A stretch of 64,000 bases of DNA, from positions 1,922,001 through 1,986,000 of the forward strand of contig NZ_CP088022.1 of NCBI RefSeq assembly GCF_013373795.3, given 5' to 3'. Source of the stretch: Bradyrhizobium quebecense (GTDB lineage Bacteria > Pseudomonadota > Alphaproteobacteria > Rhizobiales > Xanthobacteraceae). This document shows, piece by piece, positions 1 through 8,607 of the stretch (the stretch's first letter is position 1; each line of letters starts with the position of its first letter). The position numbers were made by a program, and so were the translations under genes. The notes under the pieces are model-generated. The model did not search any database, had not been told where the DNA came from, and saw only the letters and a list, made by a program, of their open reading frames with translations.

Positions 1-360
1 CTTGCCGTAGTCCGTCGTCATCAGCTCGGCGTAGCGGACGGTGAGCTTGCGTAGCTTGTCGAGGCCGCTGCCGCTGCCGGCCGAAGTCTCGGCAATGCAG
101 TCGTCGACCAGCTCATGGCCGATCGACCAGCACTCGAACAGGATCTCGTCCTTGCCGCGGAAGTAATTATACAGTGCCGGCTTGGTGATGTTGAGCCGCT
201 TGGCGACGTCGTTCAGCGTGGCGCGGTGATAGCCCTGTTCGAGGAACAGCTGCACGGCGGCGCGCAGCACGGCTTCGCGCTTCTCGTCGCGGGCGCGGCG
301 CCGGCTCTCGAACGGCAGCCAGGGCGACTCGGTGTTGGAAGGGGGGAAGCGGGCGTCCAT
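1..360 (-). CDS. TetR-family transcriptional regulator (3' end beyond window)
   Basis: Reading leftward from an ATG at 358-360 gives about 120 residues that run off the window edge. After a short basic N-terminus (FESRRRARDEKREAVLRAA) comes a typical TetR helix-turn-helix with ATLNDVAKRLNITKPALYNY at about residues 48-67, then FRGKDEILFE. The ligand-binding part is only begun. The gene is divergent from the acyl-CoA degradation operon starting at 455, and the gap between them holds a perfect palindrome. By analogy with TetR regulators of fatty-acid and steroid catabolism, it probably represses that operon until an acyl-CoA binds. The effector is inferred, not seen. Confidence 0.85.
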   Translation of the reverse strand, partial: MDARFPPSNTESPWLPFESRRRARDEKREAVLRAAVQLFLEQGYHRATLNDVAKRLNITKPALYNYFRGKDEILFECWSIGHELVDDCIAETSAGSGSGLDKLRKLTVRYAELMTTDYGK

Positions 361-403
361 CGCGTGGCTGTTGTCGCATTGACTCCGGAAGGTGGCCCGT
401 ATA

Positions 404-436
404 TTACCCATGGGTAACAAATAGTCCAGTGGGTAA
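404..436. promoter_or_regulatory. Candidate TetR operator
   Basis: The 14-base perfect palindrome TTACCCATGGGTAA lies at 404-417, and a further half-site TGGGTAA at 430-436. Both are in the gap between the divergent TetR gene (start at 360) and the thiolase gene (start at 455). The position, 19-51 bases before the thiolase ATG, suits repression of both promoters. Confidence 0.55.
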
Positions 437-454
437 TTTCCGGGAGGGCACGCG

Positions 455-1639
455 ATGACGTCACGCACCTATGTTGCCGGGGTCGGCATGATCCCGTTCG
501 TCAAGCCCGGCGCCAATGCGCCATATCACGTGATGGGCGCCGAGGCTGCGAAGCTCGCGCTCACTGATGCCGGGCTCGACTACGGCCGTGTGCAGCAGGC
601 CTATGTCGGCTATGTCTATGGCGACTCGACTTGCGGGCAGCGCGCGCTCTATCCGGTCGGTATGACCGGCATCCCGATCGTCAACGTCAACAACAACTGC
701 TCGACCGGCTCGACCGCGCTGTTCCTGGCGCGGCAGGCGATTGAATCGGGCGCGGCCGATTGCGTGATGGCGCTCGGCTTCGAGCAGATGAAGCCCGGCG
801 CACTCGGCGCTGTGTTCACTGATCGCCCCAGCGCGTTCGACGATTTCGACGCCGCCGCCGACAAACTGGTCGATGCGCCCGGCGTGCCGCTGGCGCTGCG
901 CTATTTCGGCGGCGCCGGCCTCAGCCACATGAAGAAGTACGGCACGCCGCTGTCGGCGTTTGCAAAAGTGCGGGCCAAGGCGAGCCGCCACGCCAAGAAC
1001 AATCCGCTGGCGCTGTTCCGCAAGGAGGTTACCGCCGACGACGTGATGAACGACCAGGTGATCTGGCCCGGCGTGATGACGCGGCTGATGGCGTGCCCGC
1101 CGACCTGCGGCGGCGCCGCCGCGATCCTGGTCTCGGAGAAGTTCGCCGACCAGCACGGACTCAACAAGAGCGTTCGCATTGCGGCGCAGGCGATGACGAC
1201 CGACACGCCCTCGACCTTCGGTGCATCGGACATGATGCAGGTGGTCGGCTACGACATGGCGCGCGACGCCGCGAAGAAGGTCTATGAGGCGGCCGGCATC
1301 GGCCCCAACGATCTCGACGTCGTCGAGCTGCACGACTGCTTCGCCCATAACGAGCTGATCACCTATGAAGGGCTCGGCCTGTGTGGACAGGGCGAGGCCG
1401 CGAAGTTCATCGATGACGGCGACAATACCTACGGAGGGAAGATCGTCACCAATCCGTCCGGCGGGTTGCTGTCGAAGGGCCATCCGCTCGGCGCCACCGG
1501 TCTTGCGCAGTGCTACGAGCTGACGCGGCAGCTGCGCGGCACGGCTGCTGCTACGCAAGTGGAGGGCGCGCGGCTCGGCGTGCAGCATAATCTCGGCCTC
1601 GGCGGCGCCTGCGTCGTGACGCTCTACGAACGCGCCTGA
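455..1639 (+). CDS. SCP2-type thiolase / acetyl-CoA acetyltransferase-like protein
   Basis: A 394-residue thiolase-fold protein of the SCP-x/lipid-transfer type. It should cleave 3-ketoacyl-CoA with CoA in the last step of a beta-oxidation turn. The acyl-accepting cysteine is C82 (NNNCSTGS). The family motif ELHDCFAHNE follows, then SKGHPLGATG with H343, and near the C-terminus GGACVV with the second cysteine. The start is preceded by a good ribosome site (CGGGAGGG at 440-447). It is the first gene of a tight operon with two MaoC-type genes, an SDR and an acyl-CoA dehydrogenase, so a degradative role is likely. SCP2-type thiolases often handle branched or ring-bearing acyl-CoAs; the substrate here is unknown. 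Confidence 0.85.
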   Translation: MTSRTYVAGVGMIPFVKPGANAPYHVMGAEAAKLALTDAGLDYGRVQQAYVGYVYGDSTCGQRALYPVGMTGIPIVNVNNNCSTGSTALFLARQAIESGAADCVMALGFEQMKPGALGAVFTDRPSAFDDFDAAADKLVDAPGVPLALRYFGGAGLSHMKKYGTPLSAFAKVRAKASRHAKNNPLALFRKEVTADDVMNDQVIWPGVMTRLMACPPTCGGAAAILVSEKFADQHGLNKSVRIAAQAMTTDTPSTFGASDMMQVVGYDMARDAAKKVYEAAGIGPNDLDVVELHDCFAHNELITYEGLGLCGQGEAAKFIDDGDNTYGGKIVTNPSGGLLSKGHPLGATGLAQCYELTRQLRGTAAATQVEGARLGVQHNLGLGGACVVTLYERA

Positions 1640-1647
1640 GGCAGCCC

Positions 1648-2079
1648 ATGGTCGATCAATCCGCCGTCGGGCGTAGCTTTACGCCCGTGACCGCGCGCGT
1701 CGAGCCGGGGCGCCTGCGCTTCTTCCTTGACACGCTCGGCGAGACCAATCCGCTCTATCGTGGTGGGGCAGCGGCGCCGGTGCCGCCGACCTATCTGTTT
1801 TGTCTGGAGATGATGGACGCGGCCGAGCCGTTCGAGTTCCTGACCGCGCTCGGCATCGATCTCGCCCGCGTGCTGCATGGCGAGCAGCGCTTCGACTATC
1901 ACGCCCCCGTCGTCATCGGCGACACCCTGACGTTCCGGCCGCGCGTCACCAGCGTGACCGAGAAGAAGGGCGGGGCGATGACGCTGATCGTGGTCGAGAC
2001 CGCGGTCACCAATCAAGCCGGCATCCACGTCGCCGATACCTTGCGCACCATTGTGGTGCGCAATGCGAGGCCGTCATGA
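1648..2079 (+). CDS. FAS1-like dehydratase-type hot-dog protein (MaoC N-terminal half)
   Basis: 143 residues with the pattern of the MaoC_dehydrat_N (FAS1-like dehydratase) hot-dog fold: an N-terminal helix (RLRFFLDTLGETNPLYRG), then APVPPTYLF, then LHGEQRFDYHAPVVIGDTL. It has no hydratase-2 Asp/His motif of its own. The next gene carries that motif and overlaps it by four bases. The two probably form a heteromeric enoyl-CoA hydratase, like the split MaoC pairs of actinobacterial steroid pathways. The pairing is inferred from gene order and coupling. Confidence 0.75.
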   Translation: MVDQSAVGRSFTPVTARVEPGRLRFFLDTLGETNPLYRGGAAAPVPPTYLFCLEMMDAAEPFEFLTALGIDLARVLHGEQRFDYHAPVVIGDTLTFRPRVTSVTEKKGGAMTLIVVETAVTNQAGIHVADTLRTIVVRNARPS

Positions 2080-2483
2080 GCAGCAGCGTTCCCGCGGTCG
2101 GCGACCGCATCGTCCACAAGGAATTCCCGCCGATCAGCCGCCATCGCCTCGCGCTGTACTGCGGCGCCTCGGGCGACCATAACCCGATCCATGTCGACAT
2201 CGACTTCGCGAAGCAAGCGGGGTTTCCCGACGTGTTCGCGCACGGCATGCTGGTCATGGGCTATCTCGGCCAGGCGTTGACGGACGCGGTCAGCCCGTCG
2301 CGCATCCGCTCATTCTCGACTCGCTTTGCCGCGATCACCCAGCTCGGCGCCGCGTTGACCTGCGAAGGCACGGTGACGGATCTGATCGAGCAGGGCGGTG
2401 AGAAGCGGGCAAAACTCGCGCTGACCACGAAGGATCAGAACGGCGAGATCAAGCTCGCCGGGGAAGCCATTATCGCGCTGTAG
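2076..2483 (+). CDS. MaoC-family (R)-enoyl-CoA hydratase
   Basis: 135 residues. The start ATG at 2076 overlaps the stop of the preceding gene (ATGA), a sign of translational coupling. It carries the hydratase-2 signature CGASGDHNPIHVD with D34 and H39, followed by AGFPDVFAHGMLVMGYLG. It should hydrate a trans-2-enoyl-CoA to the 3-hydroxyacyl-CoA, most likely in complex with the upstream hot-dog protein. A longer frame starting at 1800 exists, but its extra N-terminus is an out-of-phase reading of the previous gene. Confidence 0.8.
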   Translation: MSSSVPAVGDRIVHKEFPPISRHRLALYCGASGDHNPIHVDIDFAKQAGFPDVFAHGMLVMGYLGQALTDAVSPSRIRSFSTRFAAITQLGAALTCEGTVTDLIEQGGEKRAKLALTTKDQNGEIKLAGEAIIAL

Positions 2484-2491
2484 GAGAGATC

Positions 2492-3319
2492 ATGTCGAAA
2501 CTGCAAGGCAAAGTCGCACTCGTCTCCGGATCGGGCCGCGGCATCGGGCGCGCCATCGCGCTGAAGCTCGCGAGCGAGGGCGCGAAGGTCGTGGTCAACG
2601 ACCTCGACGCCGAGCCGGGCAACGCCGTCGTCGCCGAGATCAAGGCCGTGGGTGGCGAGGCGATCGCGGTCAATGGCAGCGTCGTCGACGCGGGCTTTGC
2701 CGATCGTTTCGTCGGTGCGGCCATCGAAACATTCGGCGGCCTCGACATCATCGTCAACAATGCCGGCTACACCTGGGACTCGACGATCCAGAAGATGTCG
2801 GACGAGCAGTTCCAGGCGATGCTCGACGTCCATCTCGTTGCCCCGTTCCGGATTCTGCGCGCAGCGTCCGAGCCGATCCGGGTGATGGCGAAGAAGGAGG
2901 CCGAGGCCGGCCGCGAGGTGTTCCGCAAGGTCGTCAACATCTCCTCGATCGCGGGCCTTTACGGCAATGCCGGGCAGGCGAGCTATTCCTCGGCCAAGGC
3001 GTCGCTGATCGGGCTGACGCGCACGATGTGCAAGGAGTGGGGCCGCTACAAGGTCAACGTCAATTGCGTGGCGTTCGGCCTGATCAACACCCGCCTGACC
3101 CAGCCGATCGAGAGCCAGCAGAAGACCATCGACGTCGCCGGCCGCGACATCAAGGTCGGGGTGCAGCCGCAGATGCTGGAGGCGATGGGCCGCATGATCC
3201 CGCTCGGCCGCGGCGGCACGCCGGAAGAAGCGGCGGATGCGGTCTATCTGTTCTGCGCGCCGGAATCGAACTACATCAGTGGTCAGGTGATCGTCGCCGG
3301 CGGCGGTCTGTTGATCTGA
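2492..3319 (+). CDS. SDR-family 3-hydroxyacyl-CoA dehydrogenase-like oxidoreductase
   Basis: 275 residues, classical short-chain dehydrogenase. The cofactor loop GSGRGIG is at residues 13-19, NNAG near 89, and the catalytic Y165-x3-K169 is in ASYSSAK. Family members use NAD(P)H to interconvert a hydroxyl and a ketone. Within this operon the natural role is oxidation of the 3-hydroxyacyl-CoA made by the MaoC pair, feeding the thiolase. It starts 8 bases after the hydratase stop, with GGAGAG as ribosome site. It could also be annotated 3-oxoacyl-ACP reductase (FabG-like), which sequence alone cannot exclude. Confidence 0.8.
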   Translation: MSKLQGKVALVSGSGRGIGRAIALKLASEGAKVVVNDLDAEPGNAVVAEIKAVGGEAIAVNGSVVDAGFADRFVGAAIETFGGLDIIVNNAGYTWDSTIQKMSDEQFQAMLDVHLVAPFRILRAASEPIRVMAKKEAEAGREVFRKVVNISSIAGLYGNAGQASYSSAKASLIGLTRTMCKEWGRYKVNVNCVAFGLINTRLTQPIESQQKTIDVAGRDIKVGVQPQMLEAMGRMIPLGRGGTPEEAADAVYLFCAPESNYISGQVIVAGGGLLI

Positions 3320-3331
3320 CACGGGGATATC

Positions 3332-4477
3332 ATGCATTACCGATCGTCCTGGATGACCGAGGAGCTGGACACCTTCCGTGACCAGTTCCGCAAATTCCTC
3401 GCCAAGGATCTTTTGCCACACGCCGAGAAATGGCGCGAGCAGAAGCTGGTCGACCGCTCCGCCTGGCGCGCGCTCGGCGAGATGGGCGCGCTGCTGCCGA
3501 GCGTGCCGGAGGCCTATGGCGGCTTAGGGGCCAGCTTCGCCTATGACGCCGCTGTGCTCGATGACCTCGAGAGCACGGTGCCGGAGCTGACCACCGGCGT
3601 CTCCGTGCACAGCGCGATCGTCGCGCACTACATCGTCAACTACGGCTCGGAGGAGCAGAAAAAGCGCTGGCTGCCGAAGATGGCGTCGGGCGAGATGGTC
3701 GGCGCCATTGCGATGACCGAGCCCGGCACCGGCTCCGACCTGCAGGCCGTCAAGACCACCGCGAAGAAGCAGGGCAATTCCTACGTCATCAATGGCCAGA
3801 AGACATTTATTACCAACGGCCAGGCCGCCGATCTCGTCATCGTGGTGGCGCGCACCGGAGCGCCGGGCGCGAAAGGCATCTCCCTGATCGTCGTGGAGAC
3901 CGCCGGAGCCGAGGGCTACCGGCGCGGCCGCAACCTCGACAAGATCGGCCTGCACGCGTCCGACACGTCGGAGCTATTCTTCGACAATGTCACGGTGCCG
4001 CCGGAAAACCTGCTCGGAGGCGAGGAGGGCAACGGCTTCGTCCAGCTGATGCAGCAATTGCCGCAGGAGCGGCTGTCGCTCGCGATCGGCGCGGTCGCCT
4101 CGATGGAGCGCGCGGTCAAGATCACCGCCGAATACACCAAGGCGCGCACCGCGTTCGGCAAGCCGCTGATCGAATTCCAGAACACCGCGTTCACGCTTGC
4201 CGAGCGCAAGACCGAGGCGATGATCGCCCGCGTGTTCGTCGACTGGTGCGTCGAACGTCTGGTCGCCGGCGATCTCGACACCGTGACGGCCTCGATGGCG
4301 AAATGGTGGTGCTCGCAGAAGCAGGTCGAGACCGCCGACGAATGCCTGCAGCTGCATGGCGGCTATGGCTACATGCAGGAATATCCGATCTCGCGCATGT
4401 TCATCGATTCCCGCATCCAGAAGATCTATGGCGGCACGAACGAGATCATGAAAGTGCTGATCGCGCGCTCGCTGTAG
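3332..4477 (+). CDS. Acyl-CoA dehydrogenase
   Basis: 381 residues with the normal three-domain layout: N-terminal helices (1-115), a middle beta domain with GAIAMTEPGTGSDL, and a C-terminal helical domain with the family signature. The catalytic base is E371 in YGGTNEIMK. It oxidises acyl-CoA to trans-2-enoyl-CoA with FAD, passing electrons to ETF, and so supplies the first step of the cycle completed by the other genes of this operon. It sits 12 bases after the SDR gene and ends the operon; the next gene is convergent. Acyl chain preference cannot be read from the sequence. Confidence 0.88.
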   Translation: MHYRSSWMTEELDTFRDQFRKFLAKDLLPHAEKWREQKLVDRSAWRALGEMGALLPSVPEAYGGLGASFAYDAAVLDDLESTVPELTTGVSVHSAIVAHYIVNYGSEEQKKRWLPKMASGEMVGAIAMTEPGTGSDLQAVKTTAKKQGNSYVINGQKTFITNGQAADLVIVVARTGAPGAKGISLIVVETAGAEGYRRGRNLDKIGLHASDTSELFFDNVTVPPENLLGGEEGNGFVQLMQQLPQERLSLAIGAVASMERAVKITAEYTKARTAFGKPLIEFQNTAFTLAERKTEAMIARVFVDWCVERLVAGDLDTVTASMAKWWCSQKQVETADECLQLHGGYGYMQEYPISRMFIDSRIQKIYGGTNEIMKVLIARSL

Positions 4478-4501
4478 CGCAAGCGCGCGACCTCCGCGGC
4501 G

Positions 4502-5992
4502 TTACATCGCCCGCACGTTCTTGAGGAACTTGTCGACCTGGACTTCCAGCTCGGACGCGTTGCTGGCGAGCTCTCCGGAGGCGGCCAGAACGTTCTCGGC
4601 GGCCTTGCTGGCATCGTCGATCGCCTTGGTGGTTCCGTTGATGTTGGCGGTGACCTCCTTGGTGGCCGCGGCCTGCTCCTCGACGGCGCTGGCGATCACG
4701 GTCGAGATCTCGCTGATCTGGACGATGACCTGCGAGATCGACTTCAGCGCCGTGGCGGTGTTGCCGGTCGCGGCCTGCATCTCGTTGATCTGCGCCGAGA
4801 TGTCTTCCGTGGCCTTGGCGGTCTGGTTGGCCAGCGCCTTCACCTCGGATGCGACGACGGCAAAGCCCCGGCCGGCTTCGCCGGCCCGCGCGGACTCGAT
4901 CGTGGCGTTGAGCGCGAGCAGGTTGGTCTGGCCGGCGATCTGGCTGATCAGCGCGACGACGTCGCCGATCTTCTGCGCCATGGTCACGAGGCCCGCGACC
5001 AGCTTGTCGGACTTCTCGGCCTCCTCGACCGCCATGCGGGCGATGCGGCTCGCTTCGGACACCTGGCGGCTGATCTCGTTGACCGACGACGACAGCTCTT
5101 CGGAGGCGGACGCCGCACTCGCCGAGCGCTGATTGACGAATTCGGCGGTCGTCGTCAGTGATCGCGCGGTACCCTGCATTTGCGTCGAGGCCGATGCCAG
5201 CATCCCGGCAAGGCCCTTCACGTCCTTCTCGAAATCGTCGGCGAGCTTCACATTGCCCGTGACGACCGCCCAGCTCAGCATCGCGCCGGTATAGTTGCCG
5301 CGCTTGTCGGTCAGCCCGGAGACCCTGAGGTCGAGCGTTTCCGGGCCGAGCTTGATCTTGGCCGCGTGCGGCAGGTTCTTGGGATCGCCGACGATGCGAC
5401 GCTGATGCGCCGGGTTCTTGTGGAAGATGTCGAACGAGTTGCCGAGGATCTTGTCCGGCGCCACCGGGAGCAGGTGCTTCACGGTGTCGAGCGTCTTGAG
5501 GCTGGTCTGGTTGATGTAGGTGATGTTGAAGTCGGTATCGCACATCATGATGTTGATCGGCATGTTGTCGAGCATCTGCAACAGCCGCTCGGTCTGGGTT
5601 TCAAGCCGCGCCTTCTCGGTCGCGAGCTCCCAGGTCAGCATCGGTCCGCTGTAGCGGCCGCGCGAATTGGTCATCGCCGTCACGGTGAGATCGAGCGTCT
5701 CGCCGCCGATGGTGATGCGCGCCTTGTGCGGCAGGTTCTTCGGATCGGACAAGAGCCGGCGCTGATGCTGCGGGTTCTTGTGAAAGATGTCGATCGATTG
5801 TCCGATCAGCGCGTCGACTTTCACCGGCAGAACATGCTCGATCTTTTTCAGATTCTGCCGCGTCGACTCGTTGATGTAGGTGATCTTGAAATTGTCCAGC
5901 TCGCAGAGCATGACACTGATCGGCATGTCGTCGAACAGCCGGTAAGAACTGTCCGAGCCGACTACGCTTGCGACGCTCTTCATCCCCAACAT
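4502..5992 (-). CDS. Soluble methyl-accepting chemotaxis-like protein with two PAS domains
   Basis: 496 residues with no transmembrane segment. Two tandem PAS domains (about 18-130 and 138-255) share unusually similar elements: [12 protein letters not shown] in the first and [12 protein letters not shown] in the second, each followed by DPKNLPH and a G.ETLDL strand. After a helical linker comes the MCP signalling hairpin, with the conserved tip [16 protein letters not shown] and [15 protein letters not shown]. It should control a CheA-type kinase from the cytoplasm, with the PAS pair sensing redox, gas or a small ligand. No che genes are in the window. The cofactor is unknown; a haem- or flavin-type PAS is possible but not shown. 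Confidence 0.85.
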   Translation of the reverse strand: MLGMKSVASVVGSDSSYRLFDDMPISVMLCELDNFKITYINESTRQNLKKIEHVLPVKVDALIGQSIDIFHKNPQHQRRLLSDPKNLPHKARITIGGETLDLTVTAMTNSRGRYSGPMLTWELATEKARLETQTERLLQMLDNMPINIMMCDTDFNITYINQTSLKTLDTVKHLLPVAPDKILGNSFDIFHKNPAHQRRIVGDPKNLPHAAKIKLGPETLDLRVSGLTDKRGNYTGAMLSWAVVTGNVKLADDFEKDVKGLAGMLASASTQMQGTARSLTTTAEFVNQRSASAASASEELSSSVNEISRQVSEASRIARMAVEEAEKSDKLVAGLVTMAQKIGDVVALISQIAGQTNLLALNATIESARAGEAGRGFAVVASEVKALANQTAKATEDISAQINEMQAATGNTATALKSISQVIVQISEISTVIASAVEEQAAATKEVTANINGTTKAIDDASKAAENVLAASGELASNASELEVQVDKFLKNVRAM

Positions 5993-6890
5993 GCATTGCC
6001 TCCAGCATTGATATTAATTGGTGAACGCAAAACGATGCACCTGATCGGCAGTAGAACGCCTTCCGCCGCAGGACGGCGGACAGGTGCGATACACGATTTA
6101 CAATTTGTGACTGCACGAAACCGTAGGCGATTCGAGTTCCATCAAGAAGTGCATGCAGTGTGCCGCGCGCGATCGCGCAAGACCGACCGCGCGATGCGTG
6201 CAGTGAGCGCAGCCGAAATCGACGCGCCAGACGGCGATTTTCCGCGAAATCCGCGCGTTCCTGCATCGAACGGTGCGAGGCGACCGATCGCTGCACCGTA
6301 GTCTTACGGAAGAACACGCGCGCGCTTCGAATGATTGTTATCGTGCATATGACGCGATGGTGCATGCAGTTTGTGCCACGCTGTTGTCACGCGCGCCGCA
6401 ACGTGCTGGCTTTCACGCGCCCCGTGCGGCGGTCGCGCGCCGTCGGTCTTCGCGATGCCCGCGGATCATCTCTCCCGCATGTGCGCTGCTGCGGCGGTTG
6501 GTGCCGCGTGATGACCGCGAGGCTACCGCATCGCCGATGGGTTGTTGTTGAAAGAAACACGCACAGGTAGAGTCTGGCGCCGCGATACCGGATCGAACTT
6601 GCCGACCGGCGACGGAACGTGTCGTCCGCAAGCTGACGGCGAGGGCGCCCTGAAATCGGCGGAAGTTACCTATCTGCTCTCCGGCCGGTCCGCGACGATC
6701 CCGCCGGCGATCGTCCGCTCTGCGGAAATCGATGACGAAAGGGCGATGCCCATTGCCTATCGCATGGCTTGCCCCGGCTTCGCCCGCGAGAAGCGGCTTC
6801 GGCCTTGCACCATATTCCCGTCTATCATACCCCCGTCGGACCACGTTCCGCGCGAGCCGCAAGCGCGCGCCAATGCCGCAGGGAGCTCTC
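5993..6890. other. 898-base gap without a supported gene
   Basis: Several open frames cross this gap on both strands, but none has family-like composition, a ribosome site or homology that I can recognise. A small hairpin, TCCGCCG / CGGCGGA with a 5-base loop, lies at 6062-6080. The stretch contains the promoters of the double-PAS gene (leftward) and the ThDP-enzyme gene (rightward), but no clear -35/-10 pair was identified. Confidence 0.5.
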
Positions 6891-8546
6891 ATGACCAAAA
6901 GCAACGCCCGCACCGGAGGCCAGATCCTGATCGACCAGCTGGTCGCGCAAGGGGTGGAGCGCGTCACCTGCGTGCCGGGCGAGAGCTACCTGGCTGCGCT
7001 CGATGCCCTGCATGACAGCCCGATCGACGTCGTGATCTGCCGCGCCGAGGGCGGTGCGGCGATGATGGCGGAGGCCTATGGCAAGCTCACCGGGCGTCCT
7101 GGCATCTGCTTCGTCACCCGCGGTCCCGGCTCGACCAACGCCGCGCACGGCGTGCACATCGCGATGCAAGATTCTACCCCGATGATCCTGTTCGTCGGCC
7201 AGGTCGACACCGGCATGCGCGAGCGCGAGGCGTTCCAGGAGCTCGACTACAAGGCGGTGTTCGGCACCATGGCGAAATGGGCGGTCGAGATCGATCGTCC
7301 GGACCGCATTCCGGAACTGGTCGCGCGCGCCTTCCGCGTCGCGCTGCAGGGCCGCCCCGGTCCGGTCGTGATCTCGCTGCCGGAGAACATGCTGACCGAA
7401 ACCGCAGCGGTCGCCGACGCGCCGAAGGTCGAGCCTGCGGTCACCTGGCCGGCGCCATCGGATCTCGAGCGTCTTGGCAGCATGCTCGCCGGCGCCAGGG
7501 CGCCGATCGTGGTGCTCGGCGGCTCGGCTTGGACCGCAGAGGCCGCCAAGGGCATCGCGCGCTTTGTCGAGCGCTTCGACCTGCCGGTCGCGACCTCGTC
7601 CCGCCGCGCCTCGCTGTTCGACGCCGACCATTCGCATTATGCCGGCGATCTCGGCATCGGCCCGAGCCCGAAGCTCAGGGATCGCTTCACCGGCGCCGAC
7701 GTCATTCTCCTGATCGGCGGCCGCATGTCGGAGATGCCGTCCTCGTCCTACACGCTGCTCGACATTCCGGTGCCGACCCAGAAGCTGATTCACGTGCATC
7801 CGGGCTCCGAAGAGCTCGGCCGCGTCTACCAGCCGGCGCTGGCGATCCAGGCGACGCCTGCGGCCTTCGCCGCCGCGGTCGAGAGCATGAAGCCCGCCGC
7901 CGCGCCCGCCTGGAAGGGCGAGGCGGCCAAGGCGCACGCGGACTACCTTGCCTGGACCGACAAGCCGCGCGAGCTGCCGGGCCATTTCCAGTACGGCGAG
8001 GTCGTGACCTGGCTGCGCGACCGGCTGCCGAAGGATGCGATCGTCTGCAACGGCGCCGGCAATTACGCCGGCTGGATTCATCGCCACCATCGCTTCCACG
8101 CTTTCGCCGCGCAGCTCGCGCCGACCTCGGGTTCGATGGGCTACGGCGTGCCGGCGGCCGTGATGGCCAAGCGGCAGCATCCGGATCGCGTTGTCGTCGC
8201 GTTCGCCGGCGACGGCTGCTTTCTGATGAACGGGCAGGAGTTCGCCACCGCCGTGCAGTATGACGCGCCGCTGATCGTCGTCGTCATCGACAACGCGCAA
8301 TACGGCACCATCCGCATGCATCAGGAGCGCGACTATCCCGGCCGTGTCGTCGGCACGCAGCTCAAGAACCCGGACTTCGCGCTCTACGCAAAGGCGTTCG
8401 GCGGCCATGGCGAGCGGGTCGAGCGCACCGAAGACTTCGCGCCGGCGTTCGAGCGGGCGCTGGCCTCCGGCAAGCCCGCGATCCTGCACTGCCTGGTTGA
8501 TCAGCGCGCGCTGTCGGTCGGCAAGGATTTTGTGCCGCAGGCATGA
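6891..8546 (+). CDS. Thiamine diphosphate-dependent enzyme, acetolactate synthase-like
   Basis: 551 residues with the three-domain ThDP fold. The N-terminal pyrimidine-binding domain carries the cofactor-activating glutamate E53 in CRAEGGAAMMAEAYG. A central domain follows. The C-terminal diphosphate-binding domain has GDG at 440-442 and the downstream Asn in VIDNAQYGT. I chose the ATG at 6891 (GGGAG at 6881-6885) over earlier in-frame starts, because only from here does the family N-terminus begin. It lies upstream of an FAD amino-acid-oxidase-like gene and has no small regulatory subunit nearby. This argues for a catabolic decarboxylase or carboligase rather than the biosynthetic IlvB. The substrate is unknown. 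The stop codon lies inside a dispersed repeat. Confidence 0.82.
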   Translation: MTKSNARTGGQILIDQLVAQGVERVTCVPGESYLAALDALHDSPIDVVICRAEGGAAMMAEAYGKLTGRPGICFVTRGPGSTNAAHGVHIAMQDSTPMILFVGQVDTGMREREAFQELDYKAVFGTMAKWAVEIDRPDRIPELVARAFRVALQGRPGPVVISLPENMLTETAAVADAPKVEPAVTWPAPSDLERLGSMLAGARAPIVVLGGSAWTAEAAKGIARFVERFDLPVATSSRRASLFDADHSHYAGDLGIGPSPKLRDRFTGADVILLIGGRMSEMPSSSYTLLDIPVPTQKLIHVHPGSEELGRVYQPALAIQATPAAFAAAVESMKPAAAPAWKGEAAKAHADYLAWTDKPRELPGHFQYGEVVTWLRDRLPKDAIVCNGAGNYAGWIHRHHRFHAFAAQLAPTSGSMGYGVPAAVMAKRQHPDRVVVAFAGDGCFLMNGQEFATAVQYDAPLIVVVIDNAQYGTIRMHQERDYPGRVVGTQLKNPDFALYAKAFGGHGERVERTEDFAPAFERALASGKPAILHCLVDQRALSVGKDFVPQA

Positions 8547-8585
8547 TCCGGAAAAGTGTGAAGCGGTTTTCAGGAGAGATCATGC
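8541..8585. repeat. 45-base dispersed inverted-end repeat, copy 1
   Basis: Bounded by GCATGATC (8541-8548) and GATCATGC (8578-8585). The inner sequence closely matches, in reverse orientation, the copy at 42240-42284, which has the same length and the same ends. It supplies the TGA stop (8544-8546) of the ThDP-enzyme gene. I recall near-identical elements as common intergenic repeats in Bradyrhizobium. Confidence 0.7.
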
Positions 8586-8607
8586 CCAAGCAAGAGGCCG
8601 CGCGCTG

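Noticed and set aside
461..1588. Long open frame opposite the thiolase gene
   Set aside because: The codon pattern is the mirror of the real gene on the plus strand; the frame has no motif and the opposite strand carries the thiolase signatures.
6160..6570. Plus-strand frame of 136 residues in the gap before the ThDP-enzyme gene
   Set aside because: No ribosome site, biased arginine/cysteine composition, and competing frames of the same quality on both strands.
6732..6890. N-terminal extension of the ThDP-enzyme frame
   Set aside because: The extra 53 residues are proline/arginine-rich with no family likeness, and the ATG at 6891 has a ribosome site.
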